64,000 nucleotides of DNA from Pseudomonadota bacterium (GTDB taxonomy: Bacteria > Pseudomonadota > Gammaproteobacteria > Steroidobacterales > Steroidobacteraceae). Position numbers and translations under genes: made by a program. The notes under the pieces are model-generated. The model saw only the letters and a program-made list of their open reading frames with translations, was not told the origin of the DNA and did not search any database. The stretch is from NCBI GenBank assembly GCA_023391815.1, contig JAEWAF010000064.1, positions 62,001 through 126,000 of the forward strand, given 5' to 3'. Numbering within the stretch: the stretch's first letter is position 1; each line of letters opens with the position of its first letter. Positions 26,351 to 36,500 of the stretch are shown here, one piece after another.

Positions 26351-28261
26351 GTGCGTTCAGTAACGAGAACACGAGGCGGCTTCGCGCGCCTCCGGGTGCT
26401 GGTGTTTGCTGCCTTTATGGCCAGCATGCCGCTGATCTGCGGCGCTGAGGGCAGCAGTGCGACTGCCTTGCCGGCCGATGCCCGAATCGGCGACTACATC
26501 GGGCGCGATGTGATGATTCCGATGCGTGACGGTGTCCGCCTGCATGCGCAGATCTGGCGTCCCGCGACCGCGAGCGGCAACAAAAAGCTTCCCATGCTGA
26601 TGCAACGCTCGCCGTACGGCTTCACGCTCGAGCGGCTCCAGCAATCGTTCGAGAATGAATACAAGGAGCTCGCCGCCGAAGGATTCATCTTCGTGCTCCA
26701 GGACATTCGCGGCCGCTTCGGCTCCGAAGGCGAATTCGTGATGTTGCGTCCGAAGGCGACCTCCGCGCGAGAGATCGACGAATCCACCGACACCTACGAC
26801 AGCATCGAGTGGTTGACCAAAACGCTGCCGGACAACAACGGCAACGTCGGCGTGTTCGGGATCTCATACGGCGGCTGGACCGCAGCGATGGCGACGATCA
26901 ATCCGCACCCGGCGCTCAAGGCGGTCTCCGTGCAGGCGTCGCCGGAGGACATGTTTCTCGGCGATGACTTCCATCACAACGGGGCTTTCCGCTTGCAGTA
27001 TGGCTGGGAATACAGCGCCGCGCTGGAAACGGACGGCCGCACGCTGAATCCCTTCGACTTCGGCGGTAAGGATGTCTATGACTGGTACCTGCAAGCGGGC
27101 GAACTCGCGAAGTTCGATCAGGCGCATTTGAAGCGCACGCTGCCGACCTGGCGAAACTTCACGAGTCATCCGAACTACGACGGCTTCTGGAAAGAACAGG
27201 TCACCACGACCCGTTTGTCCGCCAAGGTCAGCGTGCCCAATCTCATCGTGGCCGGCTGGTGGGACCAGGAAGATTTCTACGGTCCGCTGAAGATCTATCA
27301 GCATCAGGAGAAGGGCGATGCGCATGGTCGCAACTTCCTGGTGATCGGTCCCTGGAATCACGGCGGCTGGGCGCGGGGCGATGGCAATGCGTACGGGCCG
27401 ATCGAGCTCGGCAGCCAAACTTCGGTGTTTTTCCGCAGCGAAGTCGAGACGCGCTGGTTCCGTCACTGGCTGAAGAACGAAGGAACGCTCGACCAGGCCG
27501 AAGCGCTGGTGTTTCAGACCGGCAGCAATCAATGGCAGCGTTATCGCTCGTGGCCGCCACGCGACGGCGTGGCTCGTCGCAATTTGTACCTTCGCGAGGG
27601 CGGCAAACTGTCGTTCACACCGGCGAAGAATGGCGAACCCGCGAGCTTCGTGTCGGATCCCGCCAAGCCGGTGCCCTATCGCGAGCGGCCGATCGCTCCC
27701 TTGTTCGCGAAGGAATCGACCTGGCCGGAATGGCTGGCCGACGATCAGGCGCCATTCTCGCGCCGTTCGGATGTGCTGTCGTGGAGCACCGAGCCGCTGA
27801 GCGAAGATGTGACTATCGTGGGTGACGTGGCGGCCAAACTCTTCGCCAGCACCACCGGCACCGACGCGGATTGGGTCGTGAAGTTGATCGATGTTTATCC
27901 GTCGGATGAAACCGTGCCGCCGGCGATGCGCGGTCGACAACTGATGATCGCAAACGATGTCTACCGCGCGCGATTCCGTTCGAGCTACGAGAAGCCGCAG
28001 CCGGTTCCCGCCAATGAGGTCATCGGCTATGACATCGATCTGCACTCCGCGTCGCATGTGTTCCGCAAAGGTCATCGCATCGCCGTGCAAGTGCAGAGCA
28101 GCTGGTTCCCGCTGATCGATCGCAATCCTCAGCAGTTCGTCGCCAACATCTTCGAGGCGACGCCGCGGGACTACGTGGCGCAGACTCACAAGGTGTTTCA
28201 GTCGGGGCGGTACCCGTCCGCGATTTCAGTGAGTGTGGAGGGTGCCGGCAAGCTGCCGTAG
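26351..28261 (+). CDS. exported CocE/NonD-family hydrolase (S15-like esterase/peptidase)
   Basis: 636 aa from a GTG. A signal peptide covers about residues 1-36 (ending ICGA-EGS). The alpha/beta-hydrolase core has RDGVRLHAQIW, LQDIRGRFGSEG, and the nucleophile elbow GISYGG (serine near 178), with GPWNHGGW near 335 providing the catalytic histidine. The C-terminal third is the jelly-roll domain of X-Pro dipeptidyl peptidases and cocaine esterase (GDVAAKLFASTTGTDADWVV). It acts outside the cytoplasm on esters or acyl-peptides. Its 3' end overlaps the convergent mxaL-like gene by 64 bases. Confidence 0.92.
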   Translation: MRSVTRTRGGFARLRVLVFAAFMASMPLICGAEGSSATALPADARIGDYIGRDVMIPMRDGVRLHAQIWRPATASGNKKLPMLMQRSPYGFTLERLQQSFENEYKELAAEGFIFVLQDIRGRFGSEGEFVMLRPKATSAREIDESTDTYDSIEWLTKTLPDNNGNVGVFGISYGGWTAAMATINPHPALKAVSVQASPEDMFLGDDFHHNGAFRLQYGWEYSAALETDGRTLNPFDFGGKDVYDWYLQAGELAKFDQAHLKRTLPTWRNFTSHPNYDGFWKEQVTTTRLSAKVSVPNLIVAGWWDQEDFYGPLKIYQHQEKGDAHGRNFLVIGPWNHGGWARGDGNAYGPIELGSQTSVFFRSEVETRWFRHWLKNEGTLDQAEALVFQTGSNQWQRYRSWPPRDGVARRNLYLREGGKLSFTPAKNGEPASFVSDPAKPVPYRERPIAPLFAKESTWPEWLADDQAPFSRRSDVLSWSTEPLSEDVTIVGDVAAKLFASTTGTDADWVVKLIDVYPSDETVPPAMRGRQLMIANDVYRARFRSSYEKPQPVPANEVIGYDIDLHSASHVFRKGHRIAVQVQSSWFPLIDRNPQQFVANIFEATPRDYVAQTHKVFQSGRYPSAISVSVEGAGKLP

Positions 28262-29169
28262 CGGCGGCTGATCGGCCGAAAGCGTATGGCGAGTAACAAC
28301 AGCGCCATCGACGCAGGTATCCAGTAAAGGTCCGTCGGTGTCGGCCGGCGCCGGGCAAAGTGCTGGTCGCGTAAGATTTCGCCCAGCGATCCGGGGCTCG
28401 TCATGCGCGCGTAGCTGAATCCGAGCTGGTCCGCGAGTGCGCGCAGATGTTGCTCGCGGACTGCGGACAGATGTTCGATGTCTGGTGCGCTGGTGTCGCC
28501 AATCGCGCTCGGCTGGATGACCTCGTCCGCGTGCCAGTAACCCTCGCGATGTCCTTCCTCGTCGATTTTCGGGATCGGGCTCGGCGTGTCGGCGCCTGCG
28601 CCGATGAGCCAGCCGTGAATCGATCGATGCGGCAGATCTTCGATGACTCGCGGCGGATAGGCAGGATCGAGCGGCGGCGCTTCCTGGCCGTCGGTGATGA
28701 AGACGACGTCGGGGTGTGGTGGCTGCGTCGGCAGCTTGATATCTCGCGCCGTCAGCACCGACCAGTACACGCCCTTGGTGATTTCGCTCGCATTGGACCA
28801 GCGCATTCGTCCATCGATCTGAGCGAGCGAAGCGAGCAGATCGTTGTAGTACGCGCAGACCTCGATGGGCGCCAGCAGCGGTACCGTTCGATATCCAGTG
28901 AACGCGGCCCATCCGATGCGAGAGCCACACGGCAGATCGCGCAACATGCGACGCGCGGCCTCGTGAGCGAACGCCAGGCGGCTGACCGGCGCTCCGTCGA
29001 GCTGATAGTCCTCGACGTTCATGCTCTGACTGATATCGAACACCAGCAGATAATCGTAAGTATCGCGCGGCAGCTCGATCGGTGGCATCAAGAGCGCGAC
29101 CAACAACAGTGCAAGCGCGAGCGCAATCGCGAGCGAATCTCTATCCACGTTCAGGCGCGGCGCTTTCAT
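28198..29169 (-). CDS. mxaL: mxaL-like protein (VWA domain, membrane-anchored)
   Basis: 323 aa. An N-terminal membrane segment (about 12-31, IALALALLLVALLMP) is followed by a von Willebrand A domain with the metal-ion site DISQS near 45, T in KGV and the D in ITDGQEA near 170; a second hydrophobic helix (PASMALLLLAIRF) is near the C-terminus. It is the last gene of a minus-strand series whose order (MoxR ATPase, DUF58, MxaA, VWA, TPR-like MxaK, VWA) equals mxaRSACKL of methylotrophs, where these proteins help insert calcium and assemble the quinoprotein methanol dehydrogenase. Symbol assigned by synteny. Confidence 0.78.
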   Translation of the reverse strand: MKAPRLNVDRDSLAIALALALLLVALLMPPIELPRDTYDYLLVFDISQSMNVEDYQLDGAPVSRLAFAHEAARRMLRDLPCGSRIGWAAFTGYRTVPLLAPIEVCAYYNDLLASLAQIDGRMRWSNASEITKGVYWSVLTARDIKLPTQPPHPDVVFITDGQEAPPLDPAYPPRVIEDLPHRSIHGWLIGAGADTPSPIPKIDEEGHREGYWHADEVIQPSAIGDTSAPDIEHLSAVREQHLRALADQLGFSYARMTSPGSLGEILRDQHFARRRPTPTDLYWIPASMALLLLAIRFRPISRRYGSLPAPSTLTEIADGYRPD

Positions 29170-29702
29170 GGCAGGTCGATCCTCGCCCCTTGCAGGGTGC
29201 TCGGACTCTGCTCCTTCTTCGGCGGTTCGTCCTTCTTTTCAGGCTCCTGCTCGAGCTCGGGCGCCAGTTGCAGAGCGCGGGAAAGATTGTATCGGGTATC
29301 CCAGTCGGCCGGCCGATCGCGCAATTCGTCCCGATAACTTTTCTTGGCCAGTTCGATCAGCGGTAGCGATCTGAATGCGTAGTTCACGCCTTCCGCGAGC
29401 GCGTCACGCATATATAAGTTGCCGAGGTTGTAGCGCGCCGCCTGGCTCAGATCGTGGCGATCGCCTTCGATCAGCGCCTTGTACGCTTTCATAGCTGCCT
29501 CAGACTCACCGGCGCGGGCCAGCGCCAATGCACGCGCAAAGCGCGCCTCGGGTACAGCTGCGTCGAAGTCCGATATGCGTGCACTCGTAATGGCCGCGTT
29601 GGTGCGTTCGACCTGGTGGAGGCGAACAGCGTGATAGACAACCAGGGTTCCGCACGCTAGCGCGACCACGGCGAAGATGCCATGAACGATCGATCGCCTC
29701 AT
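29166..29702 (-). CDS. mxaK: mxaK-like protein (TPR-containing, membrane-anchored)
   Basis: 178 aa from the ATG at 29702, overlapping the stop of the VWA gene upstream (ATGA) and ending in a 4-base overlap with mxaL. One membrane helix near 8-28 (IFAVVALACGTLVVYHAV) is followed by TPR-like helices (ARFARALALARAGESEAAM, SQAARYNLGNLYMRDAL, WDTRYNLSRALQL) and a charged Glu/Lys/Pro tail. This matches the size and layout of MxaK, a TPR-type partner of MxaC/MxaL. Named by synteny with low sequence-level proof. Confidence 0.72.
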   Translation of the reverse strand: MRRSIVHGIFAVVALACGTLVVYHAVRLHQVERTNAAITSARISDFDAAVPEARFARALALARAGESEAAMKAYKALIEGDRHDLSQAARYNLGNLYMRDALAEGVNYAFRSLPLIELAKKSYRDELRDRPADWDTRYNLSRALQLAPELEQEPEKKDEPPKKEQSPSTLQGARIDLP

Positions 29703-30712
29703 GACAGGCTCCGCAGGAGCATGGATCGATACAACAACAGCATGGCGCATGAGAACGCCGCGAGGGCGAGAAAGTAACGGCTGTAGTCCTGGCGTGGAAT
29801 CTGCTCCAAAAAATCGAGCGGCAGGTTCTGTTGTCGGCCGACATCGGCGACTGCTCTGGACAGGCTTTCGGGATCCTCGGCCTGATACACGCGATAGGGA
29901 GTTGGTAGCGTCTGGAAGAAGTGATGCAGGGCCATCTCCGGCGCGTTCTCCCAGCGTTGCTCGGTGCTATCGAGTTTGGCGCTGTTGTAGGAACGCAGGT
30001 AGATCCAGTAGAGCGCAATACGATTGCGCGCGAGCCCGAAGCGGATGCGCCTCATCGTCTCCTCGTCCAGATGCGCGCCGCCGTCCGAGACCAGCAGCAT
30101 GATCCGACTGCCCGAGTAAGCCCGCTGATCGAACTGAGCGATCGCCGCGATGAGCGCGCGACCGACGTCGGTGTCGGCCAACCCACGGCCGACGGCACCC
30201 GCGGCGATGCCTGCTTGCACGACTGCGTCGTGCTGAGTGAACGGCACGACAGTCAGCGGTCGATTGCTGAAATACATTAGCGAGAAACGATCGTCGGGAC
30301 GTCGCGCGACGAACTGTGACAACAACTCGCGCGCGACCTGCGCCTTTTGAGGACCGCGTCCCATTTGGTACAGCAGGGCGGTCGGATCGATCTCTCGCCA
30401 GTTCGCGGGCAGCATCCGATCGTCCATGCTCCGACTTCGATCCAGAAGCACGAGGATCTCCGCACCTCGGCCGGTCCGCTGCACCTGGGTTTGCGGGCGT
30501 CCTGGCTGAGCCAACGCAACGATGCTGCTCGCCAGAGCGAGGATCGCAAACACCGGCCAGAGCCAGCCGAGGATGCGGCCGGCACGATCCGGCGGTAGCC
30601 ACGCGAGCGATGGAAATGCGAGCGTGTCACGTCGCCCGCGTAACAGGGGCAGCAGCGCTAGCGGCAATAGGGCCAGCACCCACGGATGCTCGAAAGCGAA
30701 TGAGGCGCTCAT
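29699..30712 (-). CDS. mxaC: mxaC-like protein (VWA domain, membrane-anchored)
   Basis: 337 aa. Two N-terminal membrane helices (PWVLALLPLALLPLL and WLWPVFAILALASSIVAL) flank a RDTLAFPSLAWLP segment seen in BatA/MxaC-like proteins. The VWA domain begins near 84 with ILVLLDRSRSMDD, and VSDGGAHLDEETMRRI near 205 completes the metal-ion site. A last helix (YSRYFLALAAFSCAMLLLY) anchors the C-terminus. It overlaps both neighbours by 4 bases. In methylotrophs, MxaC works with MxaA/K/L in methanol-dehydrogenase maturation. Confidence 0.78.
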   Translation of the reverse strand: MSASFAFEHPWVLALLPLALLPLLRGRRDTLAFPSLAWLPPDRAGRILGWLWPVFAILALASSIVALAQPGRPQTQVQRTGRGAEILVLLDRSRSMDDRMLPANWREIDPTALLYQMGRGPQKAQVARELLSQFVARRPDDRFSLMYFSNRPLTVVPFTQHDAVVQAGIAAGAVGRGLADTDVGRALIAAIAQFDQRAYSGSRIMLLVSDGGAHLDEETMRRIRFGLARNRIALYWIYLRSYNSAKLDSTEQRWENAPEMALHHFFQTLPTPYRVYQAEDPESLSRAVADVGRQQNLPLDFLEQIPRQDYSRYFLALAAFSCAMLLLYRSMLLRSLS

Positions 30713-31572
30713 TGCGCGTGCCGCCGTTCGAGTCGGCGCATGTCCTGGCAGAGCGCACGTACCGACAAGTCATGCCCCTGCGCACCGACACCGAAGAACC
30801 GCTCGTTCGACTGAACGAAGAAACGTTCTATCTCCGTCCGCCGCGGCCGAAGATACGGCGCACGCTCGAACAACGCCGGCAATGTATCTATTTGCAGCAC
30901 GCGACCGGCGGTCCGGTCGAAGGCACGATGCAGAGCCTGCCACGCCTCCGGCGCCCTCTCGTCCATATGCCGCAGTTCGTGCAGAGCGTGTGCGAACGGG
31001 CGATCCTGACTGTCCCGCCGATTGCGCCACTGCACCCAGCCGAGCCACGCTGCCAGCGTGATGCCCAATGCAATCGACCAGAGCACTATGTTTGTGCGTG
31101 AGCGCGCGGTGTCGATGATCGTGACTTCGCGATCAGGTCGAAGCTCGTCGCTGGTGGAAGCGGAAATCAGTGGGCTGACACTGATCGACGCGGCCGGAAC
31201 CTCGAGCTGCACATCGTGCCGCTTGTCCCCGAGTTTCCAGGAAGGCAGCTGCACCGTCGCCAGTGTCTGGGGCGCATTGATCAGCTGATAGTCGACCACC
31301 AGCCAACGACGGCCGTCCGAGCCCACTTCGATTCTCGGCGCGCGCCGCTCGAACCAGATGTTTACGCGCTGTCCACGCGGCAGCTCGCCGGGTTCGAGCT
31401 CCTGGCGCGGCGTCGTCAGCAGCACGCGCTGGGTGACCAGATCTCCAATCACGTACCCGAATGGCCGCGGTTGATCGACAATGGCCTGTTGAGCTGCCGC
31501 CATCGCGTTGGCCGCGGCGGCCGTCGTTGCGACCAGCAGCGAGATTCGTAGTATTTCGGTGCCGCAGATCAT
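30709..31572 (-). CDS. mxaA: mxaA-like periplasmic/membrane protein
   Basis: 287 aa with a signal peptide (to about residue 26). The N-terminal part includes FGYVIGDLVTQRVLL near 38, a pattern I associate with MxaA, and a beta-rich domain to about 170. A membrane helix follows (NIVLWSIALGITLAAWLGWV, about 161-180) and then a basic helical cytoplasmic domain. It overlaps the DUF58 gene start at 31569-31572 and the VWA gene at 30709. MxaA is implicated in calcium incorporation into methanol dehydrogenase; the role here depends on a partner enzyme that is not in the window. Confidence 0.74.
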   Translation of the reverse strand: MICGTEILRISLLVATTAAAANAMAAAQQAIVDQPRPFGYVIGDLVTQRVLLTTPRQELEPGELPRGQRVNIWFERRAPRIEVGSDGRRWLVVDYQLINAPQTLATVQLPSWKLGDKRHDVQLEVPAASISVSPLISASTSDELRPDREVTIIDTARSRTNIVLWSIALGITLAAWLGWVQWRNRRDSQDRPFAHALHELRHMDERAPEAWQALHRAFDRTAGRVLQIDTLPALFERAPYLRPRRTEIERFFVQSNERFFGVGAQGHDLSVRALCQDMRRLERRHAQ

Positions 31573-32423
31573 GCCGTGGCCTCGAAGAAATAGTGTGATA
31601 GAGCTTCACTGTCGAATTCACCACTGATGTAGAACGGACGAATTCCACGCGCACTGAATAGCGCGTTCAATTCAGCGCGTCGTCGTTCCACCGCGTCGTG
31701 CCAGCGAGCCCGCATGCTCGGCCGCAACCAGACTGTGCTTCGATTGCCTGATTCCAGGTCTCGCAGCGGCGCGAGCCCGTCACGCTCTGGCGGCGAGATT
31801 TCGGCCGGGTCCCAAACGATGAGCGGCACGATGTAGGAATGCGTGAGTAGATCGAGCACCTCGTTCAATCGATCCAATGGCCAATGAAAATCGGACGCGA
31901 GAAAGATCAGACCGTGTCGCCCGGCCAGATGCAACGCGGCCTCTTCCAATCCTTCGCCATTTCCCGCCGAGCCTTCGCAGCTGACCAGCATCGACGCCAT
32001 CACGTCGCCGACGCCGCGGCTCAACAGCGCTGGAACGAAAAGATCGGAGCGCTCGCGCGCATCGAAGGCGAGCATGCCCAGCGCATCGCCGACACGGAAC
32101 GCGCTCTGCCCGAGCGCGGCGACAAAATCCGCCACGACATGCAACTTCGATTTGGGGAAGCCGAAGCTCATCGAAGTCGAAACATCGGCGATGAGGTGAA
32201 CCGGAACACTGACCCGTTGCCGATTCACTCGCACCAGCCAATCTCCTCGAACCTCGCGCAGACTGGCGCGCAGATCCAGCCGGCGCGGATCCGGCCGATC
32301 GTACAGACTCACGTGCGAGACGAACTCCTGACCGGCACCGAGGCTCGAGCCGGGATGCGAACCAGGCCGCCAGCCGCCGGATCGGCGCGGCAATCGGTAG
32401 TGAAACTCGCGTGAGGTGCTCAT
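31569..32423 (-). CDS. mxaS: mxaS-like DUF58 protein
   Basis: 284 aa from the ATG at 32423, two bases after the stop of the MoxR gene; an open frame runs much further upstream, but only inside that gene. Typical DUF58 features: YDRPDPRRLDLRASLR near 50, the degenerate VWA start PVHLIADVSTSMSFG near 85-99, and LIFLASDFHWPLDRLN near 185. Partner of MoxR-type ATPases, probably cytoplasmic. It completes the R-S-A-C-K-L order. Confidence 0.8.
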   Translation of the reverse strand: MSTSREFHYRLPRRSGGWRPGSHPGSSLGAGQEFVSHVSLYDRPDPRRLDLRASLREVRGDWLVRVNRQRVSVPVHLIADVSTSMSFGFPKSKLHVVADFVAALGQSAFRVGDALGMLAFDARERSDLFVPALLSRGVGDVMASMLVSCEGSAGNGEGLEEAALHLAGRHGLIFLASDFHWPLDRLNEVLDLLTHSYIVPLIVWDPAEISPPERDGLAPLRDLESGNRSTVWLRPSMRARWHDAVERRRAELNALFSARGIRPFYISGEFDSEALSHYFFEATA

Positions 32424-32425
32424 CG

Positions 32426-33448
32426 TCAGCGCGGCGTCGGCACATGTTCCAGCATTTGTTCGATGAGCGCCGGCGCGAGCTGCGTGCGTCGCAATTCGTA
32501 TACCGGTGTAAAGAACACCCGATGGCCCAATGTCCAAGGGGCCGCGACATGGATGTCCGCCGGCGTGATGTGAGTCCGGCCGGCGAGCCACGCGATTACT
32601 CGCGCCGCTCGCGTTAGAGACATCATGCCGCGCGGACTCACGCCGGCCAGGATGAGTCTGGACATGTCGACGCCATCCAGCCGCACGCCGAATCGCACCG
32701 GGCTCTGGCTCGCATCCCACAAATCCAGCACATAACGTTCCAGCGCTTCGCTTGCGTGAATACTCCGCTGGATGGCCGCGCCGATCTCATTGAGCTGCTG
32801 CCACGGCAGGATCGCCGGAGCGACTCGTTCGATGAGTCGATCGACATCGTGAAAGGCTGGATCGAACACCAGGGCACGGCGGATTTCCGTCTCGGCCGGC
32901 GTAGGCATGCGCAGCTCGAACATGAAACGATCGCGAGCCGCGGACGCGAGCTCGAAGGTTTCTTCCTTCTCGACCCGGTTGCGGTCGGCGAACACGATCA
33001 TGTGCGGAAACCGATATTCGCGATTGAATGCCGAGACGGTGCGTTCGGCCATCGCCCGGAGCAACAACGACTGCACCTGCGGACGGGCGCGGTTGATCTC
33101 GTTGAAGAAGAACGTCGCGAGCCGCTCGCCATGCCGCAGCAGCGGGCCGGGTTCGATTCGCGGCTTGCCTTCGGCGTCGACGTAAGTGTGATAGATGAGA
33201 TCGCCGGGCATCAGATCGACGGTGCCTTCGACGCGCTCGAAGTCTCCGCCGATCGCGCGAGAGAACGCGCGTAGAATGGTCGTCTTGCCGACGCCGACAT
33301 CGCCTTCGAGCAGCACGTGCCCGCGAGCGAACAGCGCCACGTTGATCAGCCGAATGGTTTCCTGCTGGCCGATGATGGCCCGGCCGACTTCCTGCTCGAC
33401 CCGTAACGCCCGATCTCGCCAATCTTGCAGCTGTTCGTCGGAAGCCAT
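32426..33448 (-). CDS. mxaR: MoxR-family AAA+ ATPase (mxaR-like)
   Basis: 340 aa. Walker A is near residue 50 (EGDVGVGKTT), the sensor/Walker B area carries ATFFFNEINRARPQVQS near 115, and VFADRNRVEKEETFEL provides the usual MoxR sensor asparagine region. The C-terminal lid domain includes RAARVIAWLAGRTHITPADI. MoxR ATPases act as chaperones with VWA/DUF58 partners, exactly those encoded downstream with 4-base overlaps. First gene of the operon, transcribed away from the helicase-nuclease gene. Confidence 0.9.
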   Translation of the reverse strand: MASDEQLQDWRDRALRVEQEVGRAIIGQQETIRLINVALFARGHVLLEGDVGVGKTTILRAFSRAIGGDFERVEGTVDLMPGDLIYHTYVDAEGKPRIEPGPLLRHGERLATFFFNEINRARPQVQSLLLRAMAERTVSAFNREYRFPHMIVFADRNRVEKEETFELASAARDRFMFELRMPTPAETEIRRALVFDPAFHDVDRLIERVAPAILPWQQLNEIGAAIQRSIHASEALERYVLDLWDASQSPVRFGVRLDGVDMSRLILAGVSPRGMMSLTRAARVIAWLAGRTHITPADIHVAAPWTLGHRVFFTPVYELRRTQLAPALIEQMLEHVPTPR

Positions 33449-33590
33449 CGGACCCTCGTTGAGGAGACTTTACCGACCCACGACTCGTGTCCGAGGGTAG
33501 TCTGGTGGCTTCTTCGCGAATTTGCAAAAGCGAGCTGGATGAGCCATTTAGCGCGGTTTTAAATCTGGTTCAGGCGGGCCGCCGAATACT

Positions 33591-36500
33591 GTGCCGATGA
33601 TCGAGCACATTCGGCACAAACTCCGGCAGCTCTATCTGTTCCTGAAGGAAGCGAATCAGCTGCGCTTTCCTCCAGTGCGACATGTGAGCCAGCATCCACG
33701 GGCGATTCGATTGGCGGATGCGCCGGATCATCCGTGCGTGCGAATCAATCGCCCCGGTTCCAGTAACGGCGCGCCGGTCGAAGACGACTGTCTGCTGCGG
33801 ATCGCGCGACCCGTCTCGACGCCGTGTCCGACGCCGCCATTCAATGTCAGCAATTGGCTATTGCCCGATTGGGACGATCCGACCAAGGCGGCGTATTCTG
33901 CCGCGACTCGCAACGTGGCGGCGGCCGACAGCTCACCGCTCAATATTCGATTCGACGCTGACGAGCAACGCTTGGCCGATTTCGAAGCCTGGGTTGCGCA
34001 ACGTGAAGAGTGGGCGGTCACGGAGCTCGCCGCGCGCAAGGCGCTGGGCTTCTTCGAGCTATTTTATGAGATTCATTCCGCCATCGAGCGCGACGGTGAA
34101 TTGCTCGAGCTGGTGGCCGCCGATGGCCGGCTCAACTGGCGCGCGATGTCCTCGATCGAAGGCAGTGTTCCCATCGATCATCCGGTGCTGCTCAAACGGG
34201 TGGAATTGCGGTTCGACGCCAGCGCCGCGGAATTCAGCATCCACGAGACGGACCGGCCGACCGAGTTGTACAGCGCGCTGTTCGTAGACTTGCAGAACAC
34301 GGCGGCGGCCTCGTTACGGAATCGAACAGCTGAGCTTGAGAACGCAGCGCTGCACCCGTGGGGCGCCGACGACACGGACATGTATCTGAAGACGCTGGTG
34401 CAGACGTTGTCGCCGACCAGTGGTCGACTGTTCAAGGAGCGCGTTACCGACGAGCCGTCCGATGCGCCGCGCATGTGGCGCGATCCGATGCTGATCCTGC
34501 GTAAGCGCGTCGGTGGCATCGTGAATGCGGTCGACGCCATCATCGACGACATCGATCAGCGCAAGGCGTTCGCGCCGGCGATGGTGCAGATCACGGGCGC
34601 GTCGGTCGAAGAAACATCCGCGCCGGCCCCGGCCGCTGCGATCGAAGACGATGATGTGTTGCTCGGCAAAGAAGCGAACCAGGAGCAGATTCAGATCATC
34701 AAGCGTCTGAGCCACAGCGGCTCGGTGTTGGTGCAAGGTCCGCCCGGCACCGGCAAGACCCATACGATCGCGAACTTGATCGGCCACCAGCTCGCGCAGG
34801 GCAAGTCCATCCTGGTGACCGCGCAGACTGCGAAGGCACTGCGCGTGCTACGTGACAAAGTGCCGGAGGTGCTGCGTCCGTTATGCGTGGCCGTGTTGGG
34901 CAGCGACCAGGACGCGCGGCGCCAGCTGGAAACATCCATCGGATCGATCACCGAACGTTTGACGACCGAGACCAGCGCGTCGCTGCAGTCGCGGGCGACT
35001 CGGCTCAGCGAGCGGCGCAGAGCGTTGCTCACGGAATTGAAGGTGGTGCAACGTGATTTGCGCGAGGCGCTCGAAAACGAGTATCGCGAGATCACGGTCG
35101 ACGAGCGTCGCTTCTCGCCGTCCGATGCCGCGAGGTATGTGAAGGCGCATGGCAGCCAGCACGCGTGGATTCCGGGGCCCGTCAAGCTTTCGATGCCGCT
35201 GCCGCTCAATTCCAACGAGCTCGGCCGCTTGTATGCATTAGGCGCCGCGTTCACGGCGGATGAGGAGCAGGACGCGCGTCGTCCGCTTCCCAATCTCGAT
35301 GAGCTGCCCTCCGAGCGCGAGTTCGAATCGCTGGCTTCGGAACATCAGCGGCTCGCAGCGACGGATCTATCCGCTGGCACGCATCGATGGACGAAGTCCG
35401 GCAGCAGCGCTGCCATACAAGCACTGGCCGCCACGTTGGCGGAAGAATTCTCCGAGTTACGACGACGGCAGGCATGGCGGCCGTACGCCATCGTCGCCGG
35501 CATCAATGGCGGCACCCAGCGTGAAGTCTGGGAACAATTGATTCACGGTATCGAAGAGGCGGCGGAGGCGAACGCGCAATGTGCGCTGTTGCGCCATCAT
35601 CGGCCGCAGTTGGCCAAGTCGATGTCGGCGGAAACCCAGCGGCGCATCGCTCAGGAGATCGTGCAACACCTGGAAGCGGGGCGAGGCTTGGGCTTCGTGA
35701 CGATGGCGACGCGCTCGGAGTGGCGGCAGTTCGTGAAGGCGGCATCGGTCGCGGCGGGGGAGCCGTCGCGCATCGATCATTTCCATGTGCTGGCGATGGT
35801 GGCCGACCTGGAAGTCCGGCGGCTGGAAATCGAAGACGCCTGGAACGCGCTCATCGGCGGACACATCGACTCGCTGTTCCGGTCCATGGGGCCGGAGCCG
35901 GAGCTGGCCTGTCGCGCGCTGACCGAAGAGATTCGTCACTGTCTCGATTGGCACGAGCATACATGGGGCACGCTGGCCGAGCGCCTGCGCGGCGAAGGTT
36001 TGCGCCTGGACGAATTGGTTGCGCAGATTCCGCGCGAGCCGAGTCCGCTGGCCGAGTATCAGACAGTGGAGCGATTGTCCGCTGACGTGCTGCCGCCATT
36101 GCTGGCGACCGAAGCGGATCGACGCAAGCAGCGCGAGATCGACGAGTGGTTCGATCGGCTCGCGGCCCGTGTCGGCGACATCGATCCGAAGTCTGTCGGC
36201 GCGAGCTGTATTTCACGATTGCTCGCCGCTGTCGAAGCGCGCGACGCGAGCGCCTATAGAGCCGCTCGTGAGTACGCGCAGCGCCTGCTTACGGTGAAGC
36301 CGCTGACGGTCGAGCGTGACGAGCTGTTGTCTCGCCTTCGTGAGGTTGCGCCTCGCTGGGCCGACCGCTTGCAGGATCGCAAGGCGCCTCATGACAAAGG
36401 CCATCCACCCGGCGATCTGGAACTGGCCTGGATCTATCGTCAGTTGCACGACGCGCTGGTGCAGTTGGACCGGCTCGATGCACAGACGTTGCAATACGAG

